From Crotalaria pallida (taxonomy: Eukaryota; Streptophyta; Magnoliopsida; Fabales; Fabaceae): 64,000 nucleotides of DNA. The DNA lies in NCBI GenBank assembly GCA_037953625.1, contig CM075655.1, forward strand, positions 75,791,501 to 75,855,500, in the 5' to 3' direction. The notes beneath the pieces were generated by a model that worked only from the letters and a program-made list of their open reading frames with translations, searched no databases and was not told the DNA's origin. Below are positions 1 through 11,914 of this stretch, one piece after another (positions within the stretch are counted from its first letter, which is position 1; each line of letters starts with the position of its first letter). A program made the translations under genes and the position numbers.

Positions 1-343
1 ATCACTTTAAAACAAATAAATAACTTAATGGACCAAGAAGCAGTTTTGTCACTTTTAATTATTAAATCTTTATTTTTTTTCAATGAAAACATGTCATTTA
101 TAATCTCTTATCCTCAGCTCTTAGGGTCGAAGTTAAGAAAATCATTTTTTAAATGCTTGTTAGTGGCATTTATAAATAAGATTTTCTTATGTGTGCCTTA
201 AAGAGCATGTTAAGGTAACTTAAGTGAATAAAGTTTCATTGGAAAACTAAAAATATCAACTCCCAGCATACTCCGTATTAAATATACCATTTTCTCATGT
301 AAAATTCTATTTTAAAGCATAATTATCATAGACTAATATACAT
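1..343. other. AT-rich sequence, nothing recognised
   Basis: No ORF of note, no terminal repeats and no RNA gene were seen. The right edge holds AATATACAT at 335-343, the left copy of a target duplication for the LINE tail that follows. Confidence 0.4.
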
Positions 344-572
344 TCCTTTAGGAATTGGGCTGGCAATAATGGCCCACTTAGCTTTATTTTTGGTAGAATA
401 AGGGTTGTCATGTAGGCCTGTTTATCTAGTTATTGATTTCATAATTTTTTCAGGGGTAGTTTAGAAGCCTAGAACCCTTCCTAGAAGGTGGCTAGGAACT
501 AAACTATTGTCGTGTGTTGTGTACTTTTTCACTTGTTCGTTGGTAATGCAATTTTTACTTTACCAAAAAAAA
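344..572 (+). mobile_element. 5'-truncated L1-type LINE tail (non-coding 3' end)
   Basis: From about 455 the sequence matches the 3' end of the LINE at 25631-27457: the shared block AGAACCCTTCCTAGAAGGTGG, then a T-rich stretch, TTGGTAAT, TTTACC and a terminal A-run. AATATACAT occurs at 335-343 and again just after the A-run at 573-581, as expected for a target-primed LINE insertion. Only about 230 bp of element remains, with no coding sequence. It is a second member of the same LINE family in this window. The left boundary rests on the short duplication and is less certain than the right one. Confidence 0.65.
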
Positions 573-1624
573 AATATACATGTTAAAAAAACCATTTATA
601 AATAGGGTTTTATTAACCTCAACTTTTAAGATCGAAGATAAATACCTATAAATATATGTATTTTATATGAAATGATGAAACTAAGAAATAATAAAAAATC
701 TTATACTTCTGTTTTTTTTCTTTTCAAAGTAACATATCTATCGGGGAAGAAAACCCTTAGAAACATCAATTATACAAAATAAATAGTCAGTTAAGCTAAT
801 TACCCACGTTTGATTCAAAATGAAGCGGGTAAAGGAGTTATGATAGTTTTAACGAATTGTTCTCATCCTTGTGGGTCCATTATGCATTGCTCCTTGTAAT
901 AAAGATAAAAAAAGGGGTTTTCCGTAGCAAAAGGAATTCACATATTTTTTTTATGAATTTGAAAAAATTAAATACTTTCAACTAATTTCCTTAATAAGTA
1001 TGAAGTTAATTTTTTTTTGCTTAAAAATGAGATCAGAAAGAGTAATTATTTTTCCACCTTTTTTTTTATTGATTATTTTTCCACCTTTAGTAACCTTAAC
1101 ATTATATCCTAGGGAGACTTGTTAGTCAGATCTTTTTTACAATTTTACCTCATCTAATTAATAAGAGAGATAATAAGTGAAGAAAAATGACTAATTATTA
1201 TAGACAAAAAATGGCCAAAGTGATAAACTACTATTTCCTTCGTTTCACGGTATAAGTCTTTAAAGGTTGTGACATATAGATTAAGAAGTATAATTATTAA
1301 TATGTCTTTTTATAATAAATTTTTGTACATTTTCCTTTTTTGCGTTTTACTATCTTTCTATAATTAATTCCCCATTTATTTTCTCTATTTTCTCTAAAAT
1401 TTTCAAAACAAAAAATCATATATAAATACCGAAAAAATATATAAATTGGTGTTAAAGTTTTACAAAATTAAAAAAATTATTAAATTATGAAAAAAATTGT
1501 TGTGTCTCTCTTGTTCTTCTCCAAATTTGATGTGTTTGTATATGTTTGGAATCCCTACCGTCCATTTTTAAGTTGATCAGATGCATTGGCATTATGGATA
1601 CAAACTTTTGACTAGTTTGTATTT
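573..1624. other. AT-rich spacer with a possible MITE fragment
   Basis: No coding potential seen. At about 1229-1300 there is a CCTTCGTTTCACGGTATAAG-type motif like the arm of a plant MITE, but I find no matching inverted arm before 1624, so it would be a fragment at best. GTTTGTATTT at 1615-1624 is the left target duplication of the next element. Confidence 0.35.
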
Positions 1625-1936
1625 GAGTAATTAGTATTTTGGTCCATGAGAGTGTCACCATCGGTCATTTTAGTTCCCCAAAGATCATAAATATACATAT
1701 AGTCCCTGCTGAGAGTGTCTCACGTCGATCATTTTAGTCTCTCCGTCAACTGGGGTTAAGTAACGGAGTTAATTTTTCTGTCATTCATTTTGATCCCTGA
1801 AACATGCATACATAATTCATTTTTGTCCTTTTCAAATTGACAATTAATTCAATTTAATCCCTGAAAAATGTATATATAATTCATTTTGGTCCTTTTTAAA
1901 TTGCCAATTAATTCAATTTAATCCCTCATTTTTTTA

Positions 1937-2264
1937 TTCCATCCGTTTCATTTTGTTTTGTCTTTTAGGTTTTTTCTCTTATTTCATATTGTTTAGCATT
2001 TTACAATTCCAATGCATAAACAATTTTTCTTTCCAACTCTAACCCTTATTTCAATCATTTATCTTAGTCATCATTAATTACACTTTTATCATTTCTCTCA
2101 TCTCTAAACCACTATACATTAATTAAATTAAATACTACTATAATTTTCAATAAAAATTAAATATGAGCATTTTAATCAAAATACACATAAAACTTACGAT
2201 TATTAACACTGTTTTAATATATTTGCTGAGACCTAGAAGGTCAAAGAAAATGAAACAAAGGGAA
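1937..2264. mobile_element. Stowaway-like MITE nested in the foldback element
   Basis: Inverted ends: TTCCATCCGTTTCATTTT at the left and AAAATGAAACAAAGGGAA at the right, flanked by TA on both sides (1935-1936, 2265-2266). The CCNTCCGTTTC-type end with TA duplication is typical of Stowaway (Tc1/mariner) MITEs. Length 328 bp, no ORF, very AT-rich centre. Confidence 0.6.
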
Positions 2265-2266
2265 TA

Positions 2267-2540
2267 GAAAACAAACAACTCAACATTATGGGATATAACA
2301 TTAAAACTTGTATGTATCTAATATTTGAGCCAACACATGTTCACAAAACTAATCTAAAAAATAACTATGTAAAAAATATCTCTAAATCTAGTCTTCATTT
2401 CTTCACTTTGATGCCTCAAATATCCCTTGAAAATTAGTAAAAGATTAGTTTTGTGAATAAGTGCTACTCAAATATTATATACATACAAGTTTTAATAATG
2501 TTATACCACATAATGTTATAACGTTGAGTTGTTTGTTTTC
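2267..2540. mobile_element. Second TA-flanked foldback MITE
   Basis: GAAAACAAACAACTCAAC at the left end is matched by its exact reverse complement at the right end (2523-2540), and the arms continue with imperfect matches (TATAACATTAAAACTTGTATGTA and its partner). TA flanks both sides and is shared with the neighbouring MITE on the left. 274 bp, non-coding. The family cannot be settled from the ends alone. Confidence 0.55.
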
Positions 2541-2891
2541 TAAAAAAATGAGAGATTAAATTGAATTAATTGACAATTTAGAAAGGACCAAATTGAGTTA
2601 TGTATGAATGTTTTAGGGATTAAATTAAATTAATTGGCAATTTAAAAAGGTCCAAATTAAATTATGTATACATGTTTCAGGGACCAAAATGAATTATGCA
2701 TACACGTTTCAGGGACCAAAATGAATGACGGAAAAATTAACTCCGTTACTTACCCCATTTGATGGAGAGACTAAAATGACTGACGTGAGACTCTTTCAAG
2801 AATTAAACGTGTATTTATGATATCTGAGAAGTTAAAATGAAAGATAGTCACACTTTCAGGGACCAAAATAACTAATTACTCGTTTGTATTT

Positions 2892-3300
2892 TAACCAAAT
2901 CTTATTCAACAAACCAACAGGAGCATGGCAACCTCGCGGTTCACATTGCCAATATAAAAACACATAAATCTAACCGGGAGCCAACCTTTTCAGATTGGCC
3001 TTTAGCTGACAATTAGGAATATAAGATTATTATTTTCCCCCCTCACTTGCCACGTTCTTCACGAGACACGAGTGAGCACCGGTTTTTTTTTCCCCCTTGA
3101 ATTTTTTTTAATATTATTGCCTCTTGAATTTGAAAGCATAACTACTTTGGGCATCAGCATGGTGATAAAATTTAATTCTGATATAGTTAAATGTTTTTCT
3201 TACTAGGTTTTTGTAATGTGTGTTCTCATGAAAACAATTATCATATTAGGAAAGCTAATATGATAATAAAATTACAATTAAAATCATCTAAAGAATGACC
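2892..3300. other. Spacer, nothing recognised
   Basis: No ORF, repeat or terminal structure seen. It ends with TGACC immediately before the TGTAACACCCCG terminus of family A, a candidate target duplication whose partner would lie outside the window. Confidence 0.35.
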
Positions 3301-5850
3301 TGTAACACCCCGATTTGGAACTTAGAATTTTCACCAAAAATTTGAGCCATTTTTTTTAATAATAAACATTTCCAAAGTCAGTTCATTTTAATTCTTTTAC
3401 CAAGAAGGTTTTTATAAAACAATTTGATTCACTTGGTTTCAAATTATTTGATTCATAAACTTGCAATATAAAATTCCTTTCCAAAAAGAGACGTTATTAA
3501 CTTATTTCCAAAAAAGCTCCTTTTTGTGATCCCAAATTTATTCGATGGTTAACTGGCGGAAACACATTTAATTATTTAAATGAACTTCATACATAATCAA
3601 AAAAGAACTTCTTTTATTCCATTTAAAATAATCCATATTACAACTGGGGTTACATTCGGGACAGATTAATCATGTCCTAATCACCTTAAGATAGGATACG
3701 AAGCAAAGACTATCCTATCTTATGCTACAAGTCTTCATTGCTATCTCACATCACAAGTGTCTAGAAGATTCCTCGATTGCCGCTTCTGCTTCCTCCTTGT
3801 ATGTGCGTCATCTCATGATCCTCTTTTTGTCTTAAGCTACCACTCCTTGATTTGCCATCTGTGGACATTGTTCCCCAATGTCCACAGGAAAGGGAAATAG
3901 AGAGAGTAAGCACTTCCGAACGATATTATCGTCGACGGCGTGGGCTTACCATAGGGGAATATTAAGACCACACAACATGTACATCATTATTACCATTACC
4001 TTATTGCATTTGTTACCATAAAATCTTTTCCCAAAAAGGGTATACCTCTTAAAAACCATAGCCGTTATATTTAATTATCTTTAGTCTCTAAGTTTCATAC
4101 CATCGGCAAATCAAAAGGGGGTACCATTACCGAGGTTCAAGGTATGGATATCACACACGTTACATCTCCTCCACAAGTCCAACCATATCCTAGTTCGGAA
4201 AGCAAATGGGACGCACAGGAACCTTAACCACGCCGGCATCGAAGTCGGTAAACGAAAGGCAGTACCAGACGCCGGTGGTAAGCAAGATATCAAAATTCAT
4301 GTGACCAGACGCCGGTGGTCAACAAGATTTATTCCACAAAAGTTTCCAAAACCAAACACCTACCGACTTCTAGCCTCGTTCAAGTTCCCTCTCACCATCT
4401 AGGATTTGCTCAAGGGGGTGACAGCACTCTCTCCAGTTGGCCTGCAGTCCTTGCCACGACGAAAGTCCAGATTCCAGTGAACCTTGCCATTGTAGTCCCG
4501 TCCCGCCTAGAGAAGTACTCGAGGCTTCTTGACGTTTCACCGTCCTTGCCTTCCCCTATTGCAATCACCACTTGAAGGGGCTCCAGCCTCCAAGCATACC
4601 TGAGTATCCGTAGATAAACAGGGTGTCTTTCCTCTCCACTACTTCACTCTCAACGCAAGGTTTAGAAAGAGGTTCCTAAATCTTTTAAATTATTGAAATG
4701 TTTTACTAAGTTAACCGTTCCTAATTGTGGTCGACCCATTCTGTCCCTACTTCTAATGGGTCTCGACCGCTAAGGGATTGACTTATCACAGGCGCTTCCA
4801 AATTACAGCGGATTTCAAACTGAGCTCATAACCACGGAGTTCCAGTCACGTGGCCGGCAAAACTTAATGATCAAGCACGTCACTTTGACAATCAGGGGAT
4901 AACATTACAAACTTTTATAAATTTCCATAAAGATTCTGTATCAATTCCTTAACCATAAAGCCTGTAATCAATTCTCAAAATTATCCAATATAACATCATA
5001 TCAACCCATTAACTTCCAATAACCAGATTTTTTAACATATAAGCCAGACATGTTATCATTATGCATTTAACAATATATAAACCTCATAATAATAAAGCCA
5101 ACATCATAATAAATCAGAATCCATAACATATACAATCATCATAAAGGGATCGTGTTTTCGTATGAATGGCGGGACACACACACACAATTGCCGTTCTACT
5201 ACTCACTCGATAGATCCCTAGTTCCGACCTTTGAGATGATACGGAACGTCCTAATATTACCCTACATGCCACTACGTCTTAAGAGGGCTTCTCTCTCACC
5301 TTGAGTTGAAGCTACAAAATTATTGTCCTCTTGAGTTGAAGTCACGTCGCCCGAATCCGAACAAAAGCCTTTACCAATAATATTTACAAATAATTCCATA
5401 AATAACTACTCAATTCCAATTAAACAAACCACAAAATACATATTCTTAACAACGACTTTCTTTATCACTTTTAGGAATCCAAAAGACTTGAACCAAAACT
5501 TCCAATACTTAAAATAAATCAAAATCTTTAAAATCTTCAAAACCAAAAATTAAATCAACGTCTCTTTTTAAGAACATTCTACAATCATTATTCACATATC
5601 CACATAAGTCCAAACAATAATTTATTCAAACACATACAACATCATCTATACATTCCTAAAATTACTTTTATAATTTATTTTCAATCCTAAACACTTATAC
5701 TAAAATCTTAGCATGAAATTGACATATTAAATCATTCAAGAACAAGTTCTATCATGTATGCAACACATTTTACATTTTTGGACAACATATATAAGCATTC
5801 TTAAAAACTCATTTTCTCCTAAACGGTAAGTCAAAAACACTTGCCGTTTT
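3301..5850 (-). mobile_element. Family A long LTR, segment 1 (U5-side end)
   Basis: Starts with TGTAACACCCCGATTTGG, the same terminus (in minus orientation, the LTR 3' end) as families B and C. Several blocks align in order with B and C: 3901-3975 (splice-site region, 'AATATTAAGA'), 4380-4575 (around CTCGAGGCTTCTTGACGTTT, matching 30960-31020) and 5190-5300 (TGAGATGATACGGAACGT, matching 32235-32255). A is therefore a distant relative of B and C. No primer-binding site lies left of 3301, so this is a solo LTR or a 3' LTR. It is cut at 5850 by solo LTR D (duplication GTTTT). An exon-like small ORF, as found in B and C, is not intact here. Confidence 0.65.
4264..4318 (-). repeat. Two hairpin units with compensating outer pair (family A)
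   Basis: ACCAGACGCCGGTGGT occurs at 4264-4279 and 4303-4318. Each can fold with ACCA pairing to TGGT. The flanking outer pair is T...A in the first and G...C in the second, a compensating change. Two units only, so weak on its own, but it fits the pattern seen in D, F and G. Confidence 0.45.
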
Positions 5851-6356
5851 TGTAACACCCTAAAAAATTACCCTTAAATACCCATAAAAAAAAATAGTGA
5901 ATTTAAATTTTTCAAATTAATACCATTTTAACTTATGAAAATCTCTGTCAAAACGGACAGAGTTTGCTTTGTAATATGGACATTTCAAAAATGAGTTCTT
6001 TTCCTGTAAACCTGTTAATTTAATAATTCAAGTGAAATCAGAAAGCCATCAGGGCCAAACCATATATTAAAGCATTTATATCAGAGTTTCAGTGCGGCGG
6101 AAAATTATAAACTAATACAAGTTTTAGCAGTTATTTAAATTCCATAAAATTCTCCAAAATTACTCCCTTCCCACAAGGAGTGGTCCTGACTATACCCCAA
6201 ATGATGTTTTTCAGTACATACACCTAATCATCATCATATACAAAAATCCCAAAAGTAGTCAGGACGAGACACACGACTCAACTAATATGACTTACTCTCC
6301 CTGTGAGGGAGAGCGAACCTGCTCGGCCGGGGGCTGTGCTAGCTCAATCGCAGTAC

Positions 6357-7554
6357 CTGTGGAAATAGTAAGGAGTGAGCGTTACACATAAAATGGGAAA
6401 AGCAGTTTCCAATATGACATAATAACCGACTAAGTCACACACAATTACCACATAGTTCAATCAATTTCGCAACAGCCCCATTCATACCAACATGCATCAA
6501 TATTCCGATTTCATTATTTTTCCTAAGTTATAGTTCATTTTACCTATCCGACTAATCCACCTAGGCTCCTATTCCCTTTTCCTTTTACCCATTAATTACC
6601 TAATTCTTTAATTTGTTTTACATACCCTGTTGTCCTATTATTACTAGTACATTTCTAATACAATCCCAAATTATCTTGTTATATCCTTCTACCAACCTTC
6701 CTATCTTATGTTTCTTGTATTTTTTTCCATTTTCATTCTTCATTCCTTTCTTCCTACCCTTTTCATGTCCTTTATTTTCCAATTCCCATTTACGATGTAT
6801 GTCACCTCAGGTCAAAGGCCCACATACATCCCCTATTTACAAAGTATGTCACCTCAGGTCAAAGGCCAACATACTCACCCTATACACACATGATAAGTAT
6901 GTCACCTCAGGTCAAAGGCCCACATACCATATTCACAAAGTATGTCACCTCAGGTCAAAGGCCAACATACTCACTCTATACACACATGATAAGTATGTCA
7001 CCTCAGGTCAAAGGCCCACATACTTACCATATTGACAAAGTATGTCACCTCAGGTCAAAGGCCAACATACTCACCACTTCCAAACAATCATAATAAGCAA
7101 CAAATATCAATATACAATAGTAAGCACACCATTCCTAATAATCTCATATAAACCATCTAGTAAATAAACACAATTACAATTCACAACACTTAAACACTTA
7201 GAGCAGCAAATGAACAGTTCACAATAATTATCAAGAATACACCAAATATATATAACAATTAGCAACAACTCAGATAAGCACCTAAAATATCCTACACATT
7301 AGCATTAAACAATTATTCTCAAGTAGCACCTATAATCATGCATTTAGCTAGTTCAATTTATTGGTTTGCCTAATCAAATTATATTTCCTATTCCCTATCA
7401 TAGAGTTACACTAAGTTCGTTTCTTTTACTACCATTATTTTTAAACTTATGTTTCCTAATCCTTATACTAACACCTAGCTCTTAGCAAGCATTATATACA
7501 TACTATAAACTATTCCCCAGAGTATGGTAATACTCACTAATACCCACTCCTTAC
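6357..7554 (-). other. Putative intron inside LTR D
   Basis: In minus orientation the interval starts GAG/GTAAGGAG and ends ACTATTTCCACAG/GTACTG, good plant splice-site matches. It encloses the whole hairpin array. The same arrangement occurs in E, F and G at the corresponding place. Splicing itself is inferred, not shown. Confidence 0.4.
6797..7070 (-). repeat. Array of six 31-bp hairpin units in LTR D
   Basis: Units begin at 6797, 6844, 6897, 6940, 6993 and 7040. Each starts GTATGT and ends ACATAC (6-bp stem) around CACCTCAGGTCAAAGGCC. Units alternate between ..CCCACATAC and ..CCAACATAC with alternating spacers, giving a dimeric repeat of about 96-100 bp. Confidence 0.85.
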
Positions 7555-8108
7555 CTCAACACTTAGAGATAAGGCGGTTACACTTGCTTTAAGCTTGAGA
7601 GTCTTGCCACCAATTGAGTGACGACCCAAGAGAAAAGTGAGGAACCTAGCACAAGTGCCATAAAAAGAGAAGATTAGCATTCATGTCATAGGTCATGCCA
7701 AATCTCAAGAAAAGTGGAGCTTCCATGGCTTAGAATCAAAAACCACCATGGGTGGAGGAGAGAGAAAGAGAACTCGAATTAGAGGAAGAAGGAAGGAATT
7801 CATGGCATTAAACACTTACTTGGAGTGAAGAAGGAAGGGATTTGTTGATGGAATTGAGAAGTCTCACTTGTTCTTGGTGGATTTGATGATGGAGAATGGA
7901 ACCCTAGGGGAGAGAGAAAATGAGTGATGTTGATGATGGAGGGAAGAGGAACTCTTGATTTGATGAAGGGAAGAAGCGATTTGATGAAAAAATCAAGAGG
8001 TTGGAAGTTGGGGGTGATGAACCCTAACTTTTCCCAAGAGGTTCGAGTGAGGATCTTATGATTTTTTCCCAAATGAACTCAACCAAATGCCTTAAAAACT
8101 GATTCTGC

Positions 8109-8185
8109 AGGTCGTGGACATCGATGTCCACCTATGGATATCGATGTGCAACATCGATGTGCACAACAATGACATCTATGTCCAA
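8109..8185 (-). promoter_or_regulatory. Palindrome cluster (ATCGAT core) upstream of the LTR D leader
   Basis: GTGGACATCGATGTCCAC at 8114-8131 is a perfect 18-bp palindrome. Partial copies follow (ATATCGATGT, ACATCGATGT, GACATCTATGTCC). LTR E has the same site as GTGGATATCGATATCCAC, differing by a symmetric C..G to T..A change. It lies upstream of the leader, next to a GTTTTTAAG element shared with E. A binding site for a dimeric protein is a reasonable guess. Confidence 0.5.
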
Positions 8186-8986
8186 GATAAAATCTGACAG
8201 CAACTTTCGCATTCAAACAGCCATAACTTTTTCGTTAACCGTTGGATCTTGCTCAAATTTGGAGATAAGCTCCCTAGTAATTCCAACTTCACATCCAACG
8301 GTGGAATTTGTGTTTAGAGTTGTAAATCTTTTATTTTGAATTTCCTAAGGTTCTATGTTTTTAACCTTAGTTCTACATGTATTTTTGGCTAGATTCTAAC
8401 TTATATCTCCATTTCTTCTACCCTAAGACCACCCCAACATAGATTATACTTGGAATTAAATTTGGGATGTTACAGTTTTTTCCTAAAATCTCATTACAAA
8501 TTCTACTATAATAAAATGATTAAAATTAAGCTAAACAAATAATTTCACTTGTTGTACATTCACTACAAATAGTTGCATTATATCAAGAAATTGAAACAAA
8601 CCAATCTAAACATTTATATACAATTCTACACATACCAAAGGTTCTAAAACACTATTATATTTTACTAAAATAATATTTTTTATTATTTCTTAATTCTGGA
8701 CAGCATCTATTTATTTTATAAAAGTCACTTTATTTTGCAAAGATACATATCTTTAATTTATGCTTTATACTATACTCTCAAGTACACAACTTAAGCATTA
8801 CTAAAAATAATTATTTGGGGTCTTATGCTTTATTAAAACACTAATTTTTTTTAAACTATTTTTTTTATAAAAAACACATAATTCATTCTATCTACATACT
8901 AATAAACATTCATTCACATCAAACAATCAATTAAATCAAATAGAAAAATCATCAAACATTATTTTTCTTCCTTAATTTATTCGGCC

Positions 8987-9020
8987 ATATATATATATAT
9001 ATATTATATATATATATATA
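8987..9020. repeat. AT dinucleotide microsatellite
   Basis: Near-perfect (AT)n with one phase break at about 9004. Confidence 0.9.
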
Positions 9021-9122
9021 CATAAGAAAAATACTTTTTAAATTTTCAATTACATATATACTTTAGTTATATAGTTTCGTATTCTCAAAAATAATTACTT
9101 TGACTATTAACAACAACTACCA

Positions 9123-9126
<4 letters not shown>

Positions 9127-9163
<37 letters not shown>
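9127..9163. repeat. AT dinucleotide microsatellite
   Basis: Uninterrupted (AT)n of about 37 bp, followed by ACATGCCACGGCC. Confidence 0.9.
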
Positions 9164-9166
<3 letters not shown>

Positions 9167-10183
9167 GCCACGGCCAAAAATACAAGACAAGGTAGAAGAT
9201 TAATTTCTTTTTTGTCACTATTCACCTATTATACTTCATCTTTTAAAACCAAACCCAAGGCAAGAAAATCAAACAATAACAACTACACAAAATTTTCCAA
9301 AATACAAATTCATAGAGTTTCAAGAACACAAAATTTTCAGAACATTATTTTTCCCTTATACTATAAAATTCTACCAAAATTCTCATAAAACAACTACCAT
9401 TCAAAACTATACTCACTTAGTAAAATAATGACTTTTCAAGTAGATGCAATTTATTTTTAAAAATCTGGACAGCAAACAATAATTAATTAAAAATCACTTT
9501 TTAAACATTTAATACTTAGCCAAACACATATTCAAACACTATTACTCAATACACTTAGACTTTTGATCAAAATCACTTTTTTTTATACAGCAACTAATTT
9601 ATACTAATTACATAGTCACATATCAACACAAGATTTTATTAATTTTCTTTTACATAAAAATTACCCATTTACTCCTAAAATTACCAAACAAAATACTATA
9701 AAACATTTACAATTTTTACTCAAAAATTCACCTATACCTCACGGCCAAAAAAAAAAAACAGAATTTAACTCATTACCACAAAACTATTATCATATCATTT
9801 TCATATCAAACTTCAAAGATCAAACCACATCCATTAGTTCATACTCTTTTTAAGGAACAAGTCACATATCAATTATAGACATACTAATAACAACTGTAAC
9901 ATCCCTAATTTATTCCCAAGCATAATTAGTGTGGTAATAGACTCAGAGTGAAGAGGTATGGGTATGTTAGGTTAAACTTAGGAATTTAGAAGTGTAACTT
10001 TAGAATTTAGAGCATAGGATTTAAGGAAGTTAGGAGTAGAAGATCCATAGCTCTAAACCCAATTCCCACCGTTGGATATGAAGATAAGAGTCTTAGGAAG
10101 GTTGTCACCAAATTTGAGCAAGATCAACGGTTAACGAAAAAGTTATGGCTGATCGAATGCGAAGGTTGCTGTCAGATTTCAGT

Positions 10184-10256
10184 AGTGGATATCGATGTGA
10201 TGATTGTGCATATCGATGTTGGACATTGATATCCATAGGTGGATATCGATATCCAC
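10184..10256 (+). promoter_or_regulatory. Palindrome cluster (ATCGAT core) upstream of the LTR E leader
   Basis: GTGGATATCGATATCCAC at 10239-10256 is a perfect 18-bp palindrome, preceded by half-matching copies GTGGATATCGATGT, GCATATCGATGTTGG and ACATTGATATCC. It occupies the same place relative to the leader as the D cluster and differs from the D palindrome by a symmetric pair of changes. Confidence 0.5.
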
Positions 10257-11496
10257 GACTTGCAGAACCAGTTTTTAAGTCATTTGGAAGGGTTCATTTG
10301 GGGGAAAAATCAAATAATCACTCGATCTCTCTTGAGAAAAGCTAGGGTTCTTCATTTCCCAACCTCAAACCTCTTGAATCTTTATCAAATCGCTTCTTCC
10401 CTTCATCAAACCAAGAGTTCCTCTTCTCTCCATCATCAACATCACTCATTTTCTCCTCCCTTCCTCACACGAATTTCTCTTCCTCTCTCCCTCTCTTCAC
10501 ATACCCACAAACAAAACCCAAACCCTAAGCACCCAAGCCTAAATTTCTACCCTCACCCATGGATTTAACCTTGATTTGGGCTAAATCCTATACTCAAACA
10601 CTATCCCTCTCTTAATTTCAAGCTCTCTCTCTCTATGGAGTTTTCTCTCTCTCACCTAGGGCACTTTCTCTCTCCTCCAATCCTAAGGATCTGATGGGAA
10701 TCGGTTTAGGGAGCGGGAAATCGGATAGACCGGGAGTAGATTCAAAGTCCTTGGAGTTTCAACCGAGCTCTCTCTCTCTCTCCAAGGTAAGGGGGTCTCT
10801 TTTCCACACTTTGAGTTAGGGATAGTTAGAGTTTATAATTGGATTTTGGGTGTATGATTAAGTTGTGCTAGGGGAGCCCAACTAGTATGTGATTATAATT
10901 AGTAAAGGGTGAATAGAGTTTTATTAGCTGATTTTATATAAAAAGAAATGTTTTACGAAGTATCCTCTTTATGTATGTTATAGAAATAGGAAGTGAAGAA
11001 CTTTAGGGATATTGACTTAAATTAAAGTAATTTGAGGCATACTTGAGTATGCCGAATGAGTTGTGATGTTTGTTGAGTTGTGGTTATATTCACCAAATGC
11101 TAAATGGGTATGATTATTATTGAATATGATCGGTATGTATATATGTGAAGTGTATGTCGGGTTTGGGCTTTGAAATGAACTTAGGAGATAGCGAGTTAAT
11201 AAGTAGCACAAATTATGGGAGGAAAAAGGGTATATTTGTGTATGTGATGAGTATATGGATAAATGACAATGGAATTACTACCAATGGATTTAGAAAGACA
11301 ATAGGAGAGATAAATAAAAACAAATTATATTAAGCAAAGAATAACAACGTTGATTGTAAATATATGTTATTGTGATGTTTGGAATTTAATGGTGTGAGTA
11401 TTTGAAGGTATTGGTTGATTTGGTTGTGAATGATTTGATTTAAATTAAAAGAGTGACCGAGCTGCAGCTATGATTGATCATTGGGACACACCGACC

Positions 11497-11790
11497 CATT
11501 AGGTGCTCTGTTAGGTGACAAGTTACCCATTAGGCACAAGTTACCCAATCTAGGTGAAAGTTACCTATTAGGTCCCGTAAATGCCCCGTTAGGCGGGTGT
11601 ACCCAATGGATCAATCATGCTGCACGATAATAAGAGTTTTGAAAAGAGAAAATGTGAATGTGATGGTAAAAGAGTTGAGATGTTGTTTTTAGTCCTAACG
11701 GGTGTCAACCGTGGCCTAATAGGTGGAAAGTTACCTGGATTGGGTGAAAGTCCTAGTGGGTGTGAAATGACCTAACAGGTGCGCTAATCC
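11497..11790 (+). repeat. Short degenerate repeats in LTR E (TTAGG / GTTACC motifs)
   Basis: Repeated CATTAGG, AAGTTACC and CTAGGTGAAAGTTACC units in two clusters (about 11497-11600 and 11693-11790). Units are irregular and partly complementary (GGTGA/TTACC), so they can form small stem-loops. Confidence 0.55.
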
Positions 11791-11838
11791 CTAATGGTAA
11801 AGAAAAGATAAAATGATTTGAAAGATGAAGAGATGTGT

Positions 11839-11914
11839 GTATGTTGTCCTCTGACCGTGAGGAGACATGCGATGTTATTTGGGTATGTTAGCCTCTGATC
11901 GTGAGGTGACATAC
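11839..11914 (+). repeat. Two 32-bp hairpin units in LTR E
   Basis: 11839-11870 and 11883-11914 each run GTATGT...CCTCTGA(C/T)CGTGAGG...ACAT(G/A)C, with an outer GTATGT/ACATAC stem and inner CCTC/GAGG. The reverse complement matches the core of the D units (TATGTCACCTC...AGG...ACATA). Confidence 0.65.

Larger units (their letters stand above)
1625..2881. mobile_element. Non-autonomous Mutator-like foldback element (MULE-MITE)
   Basis: Long inverted arms of about 310-330 bp: the left arm begins GAGTAATTAGTATTTTGGTCC and the right arm ends with the near reverse complement. Both carry the 'TTTTGGTCCCTGAAA' and 'AACTCCGTTA' blocks in opposite orientation. A perfect 10-bp duplication, GTTTGTATTT, lies at 1615-1624 and 2882-2891. 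Long inverted arms plus a 9-10 bp duplication are characteristic of Mutator-like elements. No transposase is present, so it would move only with enzyme from elsewhere. The centre (1937-2540) is filled by two smaller inverted-repeat elements, so the original foldback was about 0.65 kb. Confidence 0.75.
5851..8474 (-). mobile_element. Solo LTR D (2.6 kb, TGTAACACCC...GATGTTACA)
   Basis: Flanked by the 5-bp duplication GTTTT (5846-5850 and 8475-8479), starting TG and ending CA. No internal region, primer site or second LTR, so it is a solo LTR left by LTR-LTR recombination. Orientation is minus: the leader region at 7800-8110, read on the minus strand, aligns with 10310-10480 of LTR E read on the plus strand (shared 'TCAAATCGCTTCTTCCCTTC', 'CCATCATCAACATCACTCA'). 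Order in minus orientation: upstream palindromes (8114-8185), leader, GTAAGG donor-like site (7554), hairpin array (7070-6797), acceptor-like site (6357), then a short downstream part to 5851. No protein-coding capacity recognised. Confidence 0.8.
8475..9894 (-). mobile_element. Family A long LTR, segment 2
   Basis: Continuation of A between solo LTRs D and E. AT-rich, non-coding, with two long AT dinucleotide tracts. Assigned to A because the D and E target duplications show that both inserted into one continuous sequence. It lies in the interval that would be intronic if the LTR is spliced as in D-G. Confidence 0.5.

Noticed and set aside
6797..7070. Regularly spaced palindromic repeats resembling a CRISPR array
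   Set aside because: Spacers are themselves repeated and similar, the arrays sit inside plant LTRs, there are no cas genes, and the genome is eukaryotic. The same holds for 13727-14313, 19596-20170 and 21953-22639.
10145..10568. Two overlapping ORFs at the start of LTR E
   Set aside because: They span the palindrome cluster and CT-rich leader and are not matched by a frame in related LTR D.
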